From Oscillospiraceae bacterium (GTDB lineage Bacteria; Bacillota; Clostridia; Oscillospirales; Oscillospiraceae): a stretch of DNA of 64,000 bases. The stretch lies in contig JAETQF010000007.1 of NCBI GenBank assembly GCA_021770845.1, positions 1 to 64,000 of the forward strand, in the 5' to 3' direction. Made by a program: the position numbers and the translations under genes. Below are positions 9,381-16,723 of the stretch, one piece after another. The notes beneath the pieces were generated by a model that worked only from the letters and a program-made list of their open reading frames with translations, ran no database searches and was not told the DNA's origin. Each line of letters begins with the position of its first letter. Position 1 is the first letter of the stretch.

Positions 9381-9587
9381 TTACTGGGGCTTGGCGGCGA
9401 TGGGATCCACCAGGCCCTTGGGGCGCTGGCCCTCGTTTCGCTCCCGCACCTCGCCCCGGAGGATGGCCAGCTCCTTGGGCGCCTTGATGGCCAGCCGGGC
9501 GGAGGTGCTGGAATCCGGGAACACCTGGATGACGATATCCTCGCCGATGGTCAGGTACTCCCCTTCCTTCATCTGCAAAAACAGCAT
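9381..9587 (-). CDS. csrA: CsrA-family RNA-binding translational regulator
   Basis: 68 residues from ATG 9587, chosen because AAAGGAGTTT lies 3-9 bases upstream and MLFLQMKEGEYLTIG matches the CsrA start (normally MLVLTRKxGE). DIVIQVF and SARLAIKAPKELAILRGEV match the beta-strand core and the C-terminal RNA-binding helix (usually A.aP..v.v.R.E). Its position directly upstream of flagellin is the classic Firmicute arrangement in which CsrA represses flagellin translation. FliW, its usual antagonist, is not in the window. The first strand diverges (FLQMK for VLTRK), so affinity may be altered. Confidence 0.85.
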   Translation of the reverse strand: MLFLQMKEGEYLTIGEDIVIQVFPDSSTSARLAIKAPKELAILRGEVRERNEGQRPKGLVDPIAAKPQ

Positions 9588-9637
9588 GGCAAACTCCTTT
9601 CGCCGGTATGGGCCCGCAGTCCGTTCGCGCCCGCTCA

Positions 9638-9814
9638 AAGCACAGTCATAATATTTTGGACGCCCTCACGGGCTTCAGGTGTGCGCACACACCCTCTCGT
9701 TTCCCGCTTTTCCGCCTGGAAACGCTGATCGAAAGGAAAACGAAGTTTACCCTTCGATCAACGCCTCCGGCCTGGAATCACGGGCGCAAACCGCTGTCCC
9801 GGGCGGCGTATCGG
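9638..9814 (-). ncRNA. Candidate guide RNA (omega-RNA-like) of the nuclease-dead TnpB
   Basis: The 227 bases between the TnpB-like stop and csrA are too structured for a simple spacer. Read on the minus strand they contain, in order: a hairpin TGATCGAAGG/CCTTTCGATCA (9760-9751 with 9736-9726), a CGTTTCC/GGAAACG hairpin (9724-9718 with 9704-9698), the palindrome GTGTGCGCACAC (9690-9679) and a tight hairpin GCCC-GTGA-GGGC (9673-9662). TnpB guide RNAs are encoded at this place, finishing with a short GC hairpin before the variable guide. The guide would then begin near GTCCAAAATATTATGACTGT (9661-9642). Boundaries are inferred, and the same A/T-rich stretch could alternatively hold a csrA promoter. 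Confidence 0.55.
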
Positions 9815-10969
9815 TCAAGCGCAGATCTGCGCCAAGCCGTTTCGCTTGATATTGCGGGCGGCGTTGACCTCTGTGTTGTGCGCCGCGCCGCACTTGGGGC
9901 AGACCCAGGTTTTCGCTTTCCGCGGAACCGCGTCCCCCGCAAAGCCGCAGGCGGAGCAGGTGCGGGTGGTGGGCTGGTACCGCCCCACCAGGACGAGGGG
10001 CTTGCCCTGCCGCTCCAGCTTGTACCGCAGGCACTCCCGGAACATTCCGAACCCGGCGTCCGGCACGGGGCCCAGCCTGATCTCCCGGGCCATCTCCCGC
10101 AGGTCGTCGTCCCGCACGCACACGGCGTTCCAGCCGTTGGCTATCCGGCTGGATTCCTTGTGGGTGAAGTCGCGCCGCTGGTTGGCGATGTGCTCGTGGA
10201 GCAGGCGGTATTTCCGCGCCGCTTCCTGATAATTTTTGGAGCCAGGCTCCATGCGGCTGAGCCGCTGCTGGAGCTTTGCCAGCTTTTCCTGGGACTGCTT
10301 CAGCCAGCGGGGCGGGTCGGCCATCTCGCCGTTGTCGGCCACATAGAAGTGGGCCAGGGAGTATTTCAGGCCTATTGTGGTTTCCGCCGTGGGCGCCGCC
10401 GGGCTTGGGGCCTCGCTGTCATACTCATAGAGGATGGAGCAGAAGTATTTTCCCGTCCGGGTCTTTTCCACGGTGATCCGCCGCAGCTTCCACCAGGCCT
10501 GGGGCCGGCGGGAGAACCTGGCCTTGACGATGCCCGCCTTGGTCATGCGGATGCCGTCCCTGGTGGTGTAGATGGTGGGGCCGGACTCAAACACGTGGTT
10601 GCAGGCGGTGAAGGAGTCCTTGTCGGCCTTTTTCCGTTTGAAGCCCGGGTGGCCGAAGGCCTCCGGGTTTTTGAAGAACATCCGGAACGCCTGGGCCAGC
10701 TTGTTGTGCTCCTGGATCAGGGCCTGATTGTCCACTTCCTTTAAAAAAGGGGCTTCCTTTTTATACTTGGCCGGTGTGGGCAGGAAGTGCCGGTCGGTCT
10801 CCAGGTAGAACCGCTGCTCGTCGGCCAGCATATGGTTCCAAATATACCGGCAGCAGCCGAAGGTGTTCTCAAACAGCTCCGCCTGGGCCTCGGTGGGGCA
10901 GAGCCGGACTTTGAGGGTGGTGTACCGAACCGTTTTGCCGTCCGCGGCATCCCGTTTCCTCCACGCCAC
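9815..10969 (-). CDS. Nuclease-dead TnpB homologue (TldR-like RNA-guided repressor candidate)
   Basis: 384 residues with the full TnpB layout: N-terminal FGCCRYIWNHML, WED/REC-like middle, RuvC-like core and zinc ribbon CSAC...CPKC (338-360). Against active TnpBs of the same subfamily, the three catalytic acids are all changed. The RuvC-I Asp of GLDFS is Lys202 in GLKYS; the RuvC-II Glu of C(I/V)EDL is Arg286 in CVRDD; the RuvC-III Asp of DRDINAA is Glu367 in NTEVNAA. Flanking motifs (SRIANGWN, GMFRECLRYKLERQGK, TRTCSACG) are intact, so this is selective loss of catalysis rather than decay. The start is GTG with AAGGAG 10 bases upstream. No IS ends or TnpA are recognised. The flagellin context matches known TldRs. 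Confidence 0.87.
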   Translation of the reverse strand: MAWRKRDAADGKTVRYTTLKVRLCPTEAQAELFENTFGCCRYIWNHMLADEQRFYLETDRHFLPTPAKYKKEAPFLKEVDNQALIQEHNKLAQAFRMFFKNPEAFGHPGFKRKKADKDSFTACNHVFESGPTIYTTRDGIRMTKAGIVKARFSRRPQAWWKLRRITVEKTRTGKYFCSILYEYDSEAPSPAAPTAETTIGLKYSLAHFYVADNGEMADPPRWLKQSQEKLAKLQQRLSRMEPGSKNYQEAARKYRLLHEHIANQRRDFTHKESSRIANGWNAVCVRDDDLREMAREIRLGPVPDAGFGMFRECLRYKLERQGKPLVLVGRYQPTTRTCSACGFAGDAVPRKAKTWVCPKCGAAHNTEVNAARNIKRNGLAQICA

Positions 10970-10991
10970 GCCCGCCCCGCTCCTTCCCGTT

Positions 10992-11017
10992 CACGCAGAA
11001 GCTATAGGTTCTGCGTG
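10992..11017. repeat. 9-bp perfect inverted repeat between recombinase and TnpB homologue
   Basis: CACGCAGAA and TTCTGCGTG flank an 8-base spacer, in the 60-base gap between the recombinase stop and the TnpB-like start. It lacks a T-tract. It could be an operator for autoregulation, a recombinase site or a remnant transposon-end hairpin. Confidence 0.7.
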
Positions 11018-11029
11018 GCTCGTTTTTAC

Positions 11030-11707
11030 TTAATTCTGTTGTTTGTTCAACCATTTTCCGACGCCGCCCCTCCCGGCTGCCTCTCCGTCGTCACCCCCTG
11101 TCCAGGCTTCCGCGCACAGCTCCCTTGCCCTGCGCAGGAACGTGTCCCGGGACATCCCCAGCTCCCCGGCGGCGCGGCTGGCGGAGACGCCGCCCTCCTG
11201 CCACTGCCGCGCCATGGCCTCAAACCCCAGCGGCAGGGACAGCCGCTCCCGTCCAAACCGGACGCCGGCCGCCCTGGCCGCCGCGATGCCCTCCGCCTGC
11301 CGCCGGCGGATGTTCTCCCGCTCGGTCTGGGCCACATAGCTGAGGAGCTGGAGCACAATGTCCGCAATGAGCGTCCCGGTGAGATCCCGCCCCCGCCGGG
11401 TGTCCAGCAGGGGCATATCCAGCACCACAATGGCGGCCTCCCGCTCCTTTGTAATGACGGCCCACTGCTCCAGGATCTCGGTGTAGTTCCGGCCCAGCCG
11501 GTCAATGCTCTTGATCACCAGCACGTCCTTCTGCCGCAGCCCCTTTACCAGCCGCTGGTAGCGGGGCCGGTTGAAGTCCTTCCCCGACAGCTTTTCCACA
11601 ACGATCCGCTCGTCCTCCACGCCGAACTCCCGCATGGCGGCCATCTGGCGGGCCTCGTTCTGCTCACGGGTGGATACCCGCACATAACCGTAAGTCGTTC
11701 CTTCCAT
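11030..11707 (-). CDS. Serine recombinase of the resolvase/DNA-invertase (Hin/Pin) family
   Basis: 225 residues from ATG 11707, which has GGAGG 7 bases upstream. The catalytic domain begins YGYVRVSTREQNEARQ (active serine in RVS). IDRLGRNYTEI (about 79) and the E-helix YVAQTERENIRRRQAEG (about 128) follow. A C-terminal Hin-type HTH (about 180-205, VSASRAAGELGMSRDTFLRR) identifies an invertase/resolvase; IS607-type TnpA would have an N-terminal HTH. It is co-directional with the TnpB homologue 60 bases downstream. Invertases beside flagellins can switch flagellin expression (Salmonella hin-fljBA). No matching pair of inversion sites was found by eye. Confidence 0.88.
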   Translation of the reverse strand: MEGTTYGYVRVSTREQNEARQMAAMREFGVEDERIVVEKLSGKDFNRPRYQRLVKGLRQKDVLVIKSIDRLGRNYTEILEQWAVITKEREAAIVVLDMPLLDTRRGRDLTGTLIADIVLQLLSYVAQTERENIRRRQAEGIAAARAAGVRFGRERLSLPLGFEAMARQWQEGGVSASRAAGELGMSRDTFLRRARELCAEAWTGGDDGEAAGRGGVGKWLNKQQN

Positions 11708-11859
11708 AGAATTGCCTCCTTGTTTCATCATGGTCGCAGCTCTATTCTACAGGAAATGACAAATATCACCAGACCCGCCGCCCTCCCGCTCCCCTTGGAT
11801 CGGGGCCCTGGACTCGGAACTTTTCCAGCTACGGCGGGGCCCTGCCCAGGGAAACAATA

Positions 11860-11889
11860 TTGACAGACTTGACGCAGGCAATCTATAAT
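11860..11889 (+). promoter_or_regulatory. Sigma-A promoter of the fumarase operon
   Basis: TTGACA (11860-11865) and TATAAT (11884-11889) are separated by 18 bases, 46 bases before the fumarase alpha start. The upstream 11708-11859 region holds only the divergent recombinase leader; I see no gene in it. Confidence 0.8.
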
Positions 11890-11935
11890 GGTGCTGCCCT
11901 TTGAACATTACAAAATACAACGGAGTGGAGCAGCT

Positions 11936-12769
11936 ATGAGGGAACTCAATTCCATGGCGATTACGGAAGCGGTCGCCCGCCTGTGCGTTCAGGCCAATAT
12001 CCACTTATCCAGGGATGTGAAGGAGGCCATCGCCGCCGCGCGTCGGGCGGAGGACTGGCCGGTGGCCCAAACCATCCTGGATCGCATCATCGAGAACTAT
12101 TCCATCGGCGGAGACACCCCCATTTGCCAGGATACCGGCATGGCCTGCGTGTTCGTGGAGGTCGGCCAGGAGGTTCACATCAGCGGCGGGCTGGCGGAGG
12201 CTGTCAACGAGGGGGTTCGCAGAGGCTATGGCGAGGGCTATCTGCGCAAGTCCGTGGTGCGGGATCCCATCGACCGGGTGAACACCGGGGACAACACCCC
12301 CGCCATGCTGTACACCGAATTGGTTCCGGGGGATCAGGTGAAGATCACCGTGGCCCCCAAAGGGTTTGGCAGCGAGAACATGAGCCGCATCGCTATGCTG
12401 AAGCCCTCCGATGGGCTGGAGGGCGTCCGGGCCTTTATTCTGGAGACCGTCCGCCTGGCCGGGCCCAACCCCTGTCCCCCCATTGTGGTTGGCGTGGGCA
12501 TTGGCGGCACCTTCGACAAGTGCGCGCTGCTGTCCAAGCGGGCCCTGCTGCGGGAGCTGGGGCAGCCCAGCCCCATCCCCTTCTACGCCGGGCTGGAGCG
12601 GGAGCTGCTGGAGGAGATCAACTCCCTGGGCATCGGCCCCCAGGGGTTCGGCGGCAAAACCACCGCCCTGGCCGTACATATTGAAACGCTGCCCACTCAT
12701 ATTGCCGGCCTGCCCTGCGCGGTCAACCTCAACTGCCATGTGGCCCGGCACGCTTCGGAGGTGCTGTAG
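11936..12769 (+). CDS. fumA: Fumarate hydratase class I, alpha subunit
   Basis: 277 residues from ATG 11936, preceded by GGAG; the open frame extends 16 codons further but without a ribosome site. It is the N-terminal half of the two-subunit, oxygen-labile [4Fe-4S] fumarase/tartrate dehydratase family. Cysteine-bearing motifs ICQDTGMACVF (near residue 62), NPCPPIVVGVGIGG (near 180) and NCHVARH (near 267) supply cluster ligands. The beta subunit follows one base after the stop. It interconverts fumarate and malate in the reductive TCA branch of an anaerobe. L-tartrate dehydratase alpha is the alternative, since the families overlap. Confidence 0.9.
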   Translation: MRELNSMAITEAVARLCVQANIHLSRDVKEAIAAARRAEDWPVAQTILDRIIENYSIGGDTPICQDTGMACVFVEVGQEVHISGGLAEAVNEGVRRGYGEGYLRKSVVRDPIDRVNTGDNTPAMLYTELVPGDQVKITVAPKGFGSENMSRIAMLKPSDGLEGVRAFILETVRLAGPNPCPPIVVGVGIGGTFDKCALLSKRALLRELGQPSPIPFYAGLERELLEEINSLGIGPQGFGGKTTALAVHIETLPTHIAGLPCAVNLNCHVARHASEVL

Positions 12770-12770
12770 C

Positions 12771-13319
12771 ATGGCAAGGCATATCACCGCCCCGCTGTCC
12801 GCGGAGACGGCCCGCTCCCTGCGGGCGGGGGAGAGCGTTCTGCTGTCCGGAACCGTTTTTACCGCCCGGGACGCCGCCCATAAGCGCCTGTGCGAGCTGG
12901 CCGGCAGGGGCGAGCCCCTCCCCTTCCCTGTGGAGGGCTCGGTGCTCTATTATGTCGGGCCCTCCCCCGCCAGGCCGGGTCAGGCCATCGGATCCGCCGG
13001 GCCCACCACCAGCTATCGCATGGACGCCTATACCCCCACCCTGCTCGCCCTCGGATCCCTGGGCATGATCGGCAAGGGCCGCCGCGGCCCGGAGGTCGTG
13101 GAGGCCATCAAAGCCGCCGGCGCGGTATACTTCGGCGCCATTGGCGGGGCGGGCGCCCTGTTGTCCAGCTGCGTGACGTCGGCGGAGCTTATCTGCTATG
13201 AGGATCTGGGCGCGGAGGCGATCCGCCGTCTGACTGTGGAACATTTTCCCCTCACCGTGGTCATTGACAGCGAGGGAAACGACCTTTACCAGCTTGGCCC
13301 TGAGGCTTATTTGAGATAA
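12771..13319 (+). CDS. fumB: Fumarate hydratase class I, beta subunit
   Basis: 182 residues, the standard size of the separate beta chain. LLSGTVFTARDAAHKRL (about 25-41), GPTTSYRMD (near 80) and GMIGKG (near 101) are family signatures; GAIGGAGALLS follows near 123. One base separates it from the alpha stop, so the two are translated together. The open frame extends far upstream only because GC-rich coding DNA lacks stops; ATG 12771 is the real start. No strong terminator follows: a short ATAGC/GCTAT hairpin near 13344 is the only candidate. Confidence 0.9.
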   Translation: MARHITAPLSAETARSLRAGESVLLSGTVFTARDAAHKRLCELAGRGEPLPFPVEGSVLYYVGPSPARPGQAIGSAGPTTSYRMDAYTPTLLALGSLGMIGKGRRGPEVVEAIKAAGAVYFGAIGGAGALLSSCVTSAELICYEDLGAEAIRRLTVEHFPLTVVIDSEGNDLYQLGPEAYLR

Positions 13320-13397
13320 AACGCTCCGCCTCCCGCCTGTTATAGCGTAAAAGCTATGATACTCTCGTTTTTACATGGGTCATTTAAGAAAATAAAG

Positions 13398-13426
13398 TTG
13401 ATTTTTATAGCCATTAGTGTTATAAT
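13398..13426 (+). promoter_or_regulatory. Sigma-A promoter of the polysaccharide deacetylase gene
   Basis: TTGATT (13398-13403) and TATAAT (13421-13426) are 17 bases apart in the A/T-rich gap before the deacetylase start at 13494. Confidence 0.75.
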
Positions 13427-13493
13427 AAGAAAACTTATTTTGCCGTATCAGCCGCTGCGCGGGCGTGATCCGGCCTAAGAGGGAGGGAAGCGC

Positions 13494-14540
13494 ATGGCAG
13501 ACAACACATTCGACGGGGAACTCCAGGAGCAGGAGCCCGGGCCCCACGCTCCTGCGGAGGCCGCGCCCTCTCAAGCAGGCGGCTATCTGGGCAGCGTCCG
13601 CTTTTTCAAGCACCTGATCCTCACTATCCTGGCACTGCTCATTCTGATCCCCACGGTGCTGTCCATTATCTTCGGCGTGTCGCTGCTGCGGACGGGGCGG
13701 GAGCTGGATGACCTGCATCTGAGGATCAGCCAGCTGCAGTCCTCTGTTTCGCAGGAGGAGAACCGGCCCGATAAAACGGACGAGCCCCCCCAGGGAGAGG
13801 ATCCCCCGCCGGAGAGCGCCAGTCCAGCTGAAAGCTCAGCTCCGGAGCTTCCGGCCTATCAGAGCCTGTATGCGGATCTGTACGCCCAACCGGCGGAGCA
13901 CAACAGCGTGGATGTGGACAATATCGTCTATCTCTCCTTTGACGACGGCCCCCCGGAGCGGACGCCGGAGCTGCTGGAGGTGCTGGACTGCTACGATGTG
14001 AAAGCGACGTTCTTTGTGGTGGGCGGAGAGTCGGAGATCTGCAGGCAGTGGATGCGGGATATTGTGGAGGCAGGCCACACCATCGGCGTACACAGCTATA
14101 CCCACAACTATACCGCCATTTACGACTCGGTGGAGGCGTATCTGGAAGATTTTGCTAAAGAATACTACCTGATTCAGGACGCCACCGGAGTGGCCCCTCA
14201 AATCTTCCGCTTCCCCGGGGGGAGTATCAACGCCTATAACGGCCATATCTACCAGGAGATCATCAGCGAGATGACCCGCCGCGGCTTCGTCTATTTTGAT
14301 TGGAACCGCCAGACCGGAGACGCGGTTCGCAGTAACGTCCCGGCTCAGACGCTGGTGGACAACGCCCTGGATCGGGCGGACTCTATGCGCCGTGTGTTCC
14401 TTCTGGCCCATGACAACACCCGTTTTACCAACGTGGTGGAGGCGCTGCCCAAGATTATAGAGGGCTTTCAGGCGGAGGGCTTTTCCTTTGCCGCGCTGAC
14501 GCCGGAGGTTAAGCCGGTAATCTACAACTACCCGGCTTAA
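13494..14540 (+). CDS. Membrane-anchored polysaccharide (peptidoglycan) deacetylase
   Basis: 348 residues, start ATG 13494 after GGGAGGGAAGCG. A single transmembrane helix (about 40-65) anchors it, then a short coiled stretch and a Pro/Glu/Ser-rich linker (about 85-125). The NodB catalytic domain runs from about 145 to the end. LSFDDGP near residue 150 (metal/catalytic Asp), HSYTH near 200 (metal His) and RFPGGS near 243 are intact. It probably removes N-acetyl groups from peptidoglycan outside the cell, giving lysozyme resistance. The bactofilin gene follows 87 bases on, consistent with shared envelope function. Confidence 0.9.
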   Translation: MADNTFDGELQEQEPGPHAPAEAAPSQAGGYLGSVRFFKHLILTILALLILIPTVLSIIFGVSLLRTGRELDDLHLRISQLQSSVSQEENRPDKTDEPPQGEDPPPESASPAESSAPELPAYQSLYADLYAQPAEHNSVDVDNIVYLSFDDGPPERTPELLEVLDCYDVKATFFVVGGESEICRQWMRDIVEAGHTIGVHSYTHNYTAIYDSVEAYLEDFAKEYYLIQDATGVAPQIFRFPGGSINAYNGHIYQEIISEMTRRGFVYFDWNRQTGDAVRSNVPAQTLVDNALDRADSMRRVFLLAHDNTRFTNVVEALPKIIEGFQAEGFSFAALTPEVKPVIYNYPA

Positions 14541-14627
14541 ACGTTCCTGACGGACGCCGGGGCAGAACGGCGGAGGCCTTACCGTCCAAACACGGGTTGG
14601 GATTACAATTAAAGGAGAGAAAAGAAC

Positions 14628-15269
14628 ATGGGATTGAGAGACAATTTTAAGCAGGCAGCAAAAGAACTGATCGACGGCCCCGGAGGCCCGCAGCCCCATG
14701 GCTATGAGCCCCCCTCGGACGCTCCCCCTGTCTATTACCACGAGGCGGAGACCATGCCGGAATACACCCCGCCCGATTTTACGCCCCCCATTCCCGAGGA
14801 GCCCAAGGAGCCCTCCACCATTATCGCCCCCGGCACCGTGATCCGCGGAACGATTCAGAGCGAGTGCAGCGTAGAGGTGTACGGCGAAGTTCAGGGCGAC
14901 ATCACTACCGCCAAAGACCTGAAGCTGAATGGGAAAATTCAGGGCAACGCCACAGGCGGGGACGTGGAGGTGTCCGGGCTCCAAATGGTAGGAAACATTG
15001 TGGCCACCGGAGTCGCGACCATGGACTCCAGCTCCGAGGTGGAGGGCGACGTGACGGCCGAATCCATGACGCTGAACGGCAGGATCTGGGGCAACGTCCA
15101 TGTGTCCACCCGTCTGTCCATGGAGAGCAGCGCCGTTATTTCCGGCCATGTGTCCGCCGAAAAGCTGTCCGTGGACGAGGGCGCGGTCATTCAGGGCGAG
15201 ATTCTCATCGGCAAAAAGATGCTGCCTCCCAAGCGGTCGAAATCCTCCGGCGAGGATCGGGAGGACTGA
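14628..15269 (+). CDS. Bactofilin (polymer-forming cytoskeletal protein)
   Basis: 213 residues, ATG 14628 with AAAGGAG 12 bases upstream. A Pro-rich N-terminal tail (about 20-62) precedes the DUF583 beta-helix core (about 65-195). The core is built of short repeating turns: STIIAPGTVIRGTI, CSVEVYGEVQGDI, LKLNGKIQGNA, VSGLQMVGNI, SEVEGDV and so on. Bactofilins self-assemble without nucleotides into filaments that localise wall enzymes. The upstream neighbour is a wall deacetylase, so the two may work together. A terminator follows. Confidence 0.92.
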   Translation: MGLRDNFKQAAKELIDGPGGPQPHGYEPPSDAPPVYYHEAETMPEYTPPDFTPPIPEEPKEPSTIIAPGTVIRGTIQSECSVEVYGEVQGDITTAKDLKLNGKIQGNATGGDVEVSGLQMVGNIVATGVATMDSSSEVEGDVTAESMTLNGRIWGNVHVSTRLSMESSAVISGHVSAEKLSVDEGAVIQGEILIGKKMLPPKRSKSSGEDRED

Positions 15270-15286
15270 CTTCATACGGTAAAAAA

Positions 15287-15322
15287 GGAGCAGACGCCTG
15301 TCGGGTGCGTCCGCTCCTTTTT
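15287..15322 (+). terminator. Terminator after bactofilin
   Basis: GGAGCAGACGC (15287-15297) pairs with GCGTCCGCTCC (15307-15317) with one mismatch, followed by a run of five T. Confidence 0.85.
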
Positions 15323-15348
15323 CCGTCCTCCCCGCGCAAAAACAGCCC

Positions 15349-15389
15349 TTGACAAATCGAGCATTTGTACTATAATAAAGGTACAAATG
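15349..15389 (+). promoter_or_regulatory. Promoter with LexA-like inverted repeat before the radical-SAM pair
   Basis: TTGACA (15349-15354) and TATAAT (15371-15376) are 16 bases apart. A perfect repeat CATTTGTAC/GTACAAATG (15362-15370 and 15381-15389) brackets the -10 box. Each half can be read as a LexA-like box, GAGC-ATTT-GTAC and GTAC-AAAT-GTTT, similar to GAAC-GGGC-GTTT at dinB. SOS control is inferred. Confidence 0.65.
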
Positions 15390-15451
15390 TTTGATTTTGT
15401 GGGCGCGTCCCCAGACAGGCGGCGCCGGCCCGCACACCGGGGGGAAGTTCC

Positions 15452-16723
15452 GTGGAGGTATTGGACAAGCTGACCATTCTGGCCGACGCCGCCAAATACG
15501 ACGCCGCCTGCACCTCCAGCGGGGTGACCCGGGGCGGGAAGCCGGGCGCCATCGGCACCGCCTCCAACTCCGGCTGCTGCCACACCTTTTCCGCCGACGG
15601 GCGGTGCGTCTCCCTGCTGAAGGTGCTGTACACCAACTACTGCTGCTACGACTGCGCCTACTGCGTCAACCGCCGCTCCAACGACGTGCCCCGGACGGCC
15701 TTCACCCCCCGGGAGCTGGCGGAGCTGACCATCCAGTTCTACCGGAGGAACTATATCGAGGGGCTGTTTCTGTCCTCCGCCGTGTTGAAAAGCCCCGACT
15801 ACACCACGGAGCGGATGATTGAGACCCTGCGCCTCCTGCGCACAGAGTACGCTTTCAACGGCTACATCCACGCCAAGGCCATCCCGGGGGCGGATCCGGG
15901 GCTGACCTATGCGCTGGGGCTGCTGGCGGATCGGCTGAGCGTCAACATCGAGCTGCCCTCGGAGGCGTCCCTCCGGCTGCTGGCCCCCGACAAGACCAAG
16001 GCCGCCATCCTGCGGCCCATGGCCCAGATCCGGGACGGGGCCGCCCAGTCCAAGGCGGAGCTGAAGCTCTACCGCCACGCTCCCAAATTCGCCCCGGCGG
16101 GGCAGTCCACCCAGATGATCGTGGGGGCCACCCCGGAGAGCGACTGGCACATCCTGTCCCTGACCGAGGGGCTCTACCAGAAGTACAACCTGAAGCGGGT
16201 CTTTTTCTCCGCCTATATGCCGGTGTCCCAGCACAAGAACCTGCCCGCCCCGGCGGGCTTCAAGCCGCCCCTGCTCCGGGAGCACCGGCTGTACCAGGCG
16301 GACTGGCTGCTGCGGTTTTACGGCTTCACCGCCCGGGAAATTTTGGACGACAGCCACCCCAACTTCGACGCCGCCCTGGATCCCAAGAGCGACTGGGCCC
16401 TGCGCCACCCGGAGTTTTTCCCGGTGGAGATCAACCGGGCGGACTACGAGGCCATCCTGCGGGTGCCCGGCATTGGGATGCGGGGGGCGGAGCGGATCGT
16501 GGCCGCCCGGCGGTACGGCCCCCTGTCCTTTGAGGGGCTGAAGCGGCTGGGGGTGGTGATGAAGCGGGCCCAGTATTTCATCACCTGCTCGGGCCGGATG
16601 CTCCCCGGCCTGCGGTTTAGCTCCGACAGCGTCTACCGCCGCCTCACCGGGCTGGAGCAGGCGGCCCTGGGCACAGGGGAGAGCTGGCAGCAGCTGTCCC
16701 TGTTTGACGGGAGCGCGGGCTGA
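15452..16723 (+). CDS. Putative DNA modification/repair radical SAM protein (TIGR03916-like)
   Basis: 423 residues with GTG start at 15452 after GGGGGGAAG. The N-terminus has a Cys-containing TSSGV...NSGCCHTF segment. The radical SAM cluster motif CCYDCAYC (about 63-70) is a CxxxCxxC spacing. The C-terminal region (about 325-385) contains a helix-hairpin-helix-like VPGIGMRGAERIVAARRYG, suggesting DNA contact. This family always travels with the next gene and is thought to act in DNA repair or modification. The LexA-like operator upstream agrees with that. Reaction unknown. Confidence 0.82.
   Translation: MEVLDKLTILADAAKYDAACTSSGVTRGGKPGAIGTASNSGCCHTFSADGRCVSLLKVLYTNYCCYDCAYCVNRRSNDVPRTAFTPRELAELTIQFYRRNYIEGLFLSSAVLKSPDYTTERMIETLRLLRTEYAFNGYIHAKAIPGADPGLTYALGLLADRLSVNIELPSEASLRLLAPDKTKAAILRPMAQIRDGAAQSKAELKLYRHAPKFAPAGQSTQMIVGATPESDWHILSLTEGLYQKYNLKRVFFSAYMPVSQHKNLPAPAGFKPPLLREHRLYQADWLLRFYGFTAREILDDSHPNFDAALDPKSDWALRHPEFFPVEINRADYEAILRVPGIGMRGAERIVAARRYGPLSFEGLKRLGVVMKRAQYFITCSGRMLPGLRFSSDSVYRRLTGLEQAALGTGESWQQLSLFDGSAG

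Noticed and set aside
7254-9728. An 824-residue plus-strand open frame opposite flagellin
   Set aside because: Antisense to flagellin and csrA; Gly/His/Leu-rich shadow composition typical of GC-rich coding DNA.
9815-11707. An intact IS607 or IS200/IS605 insertion sequence
   Set aside because: The recombinase has a C-terminal HTH, no Y1 transposase is present, and no recognisable element ends or target duplication were found.
11884-11905. Guide-RNA target at the fumarase promoter
   Set aside because: TATAATG...CTTTGAAC resembles the guide stretch only with gaps and several mismatches.
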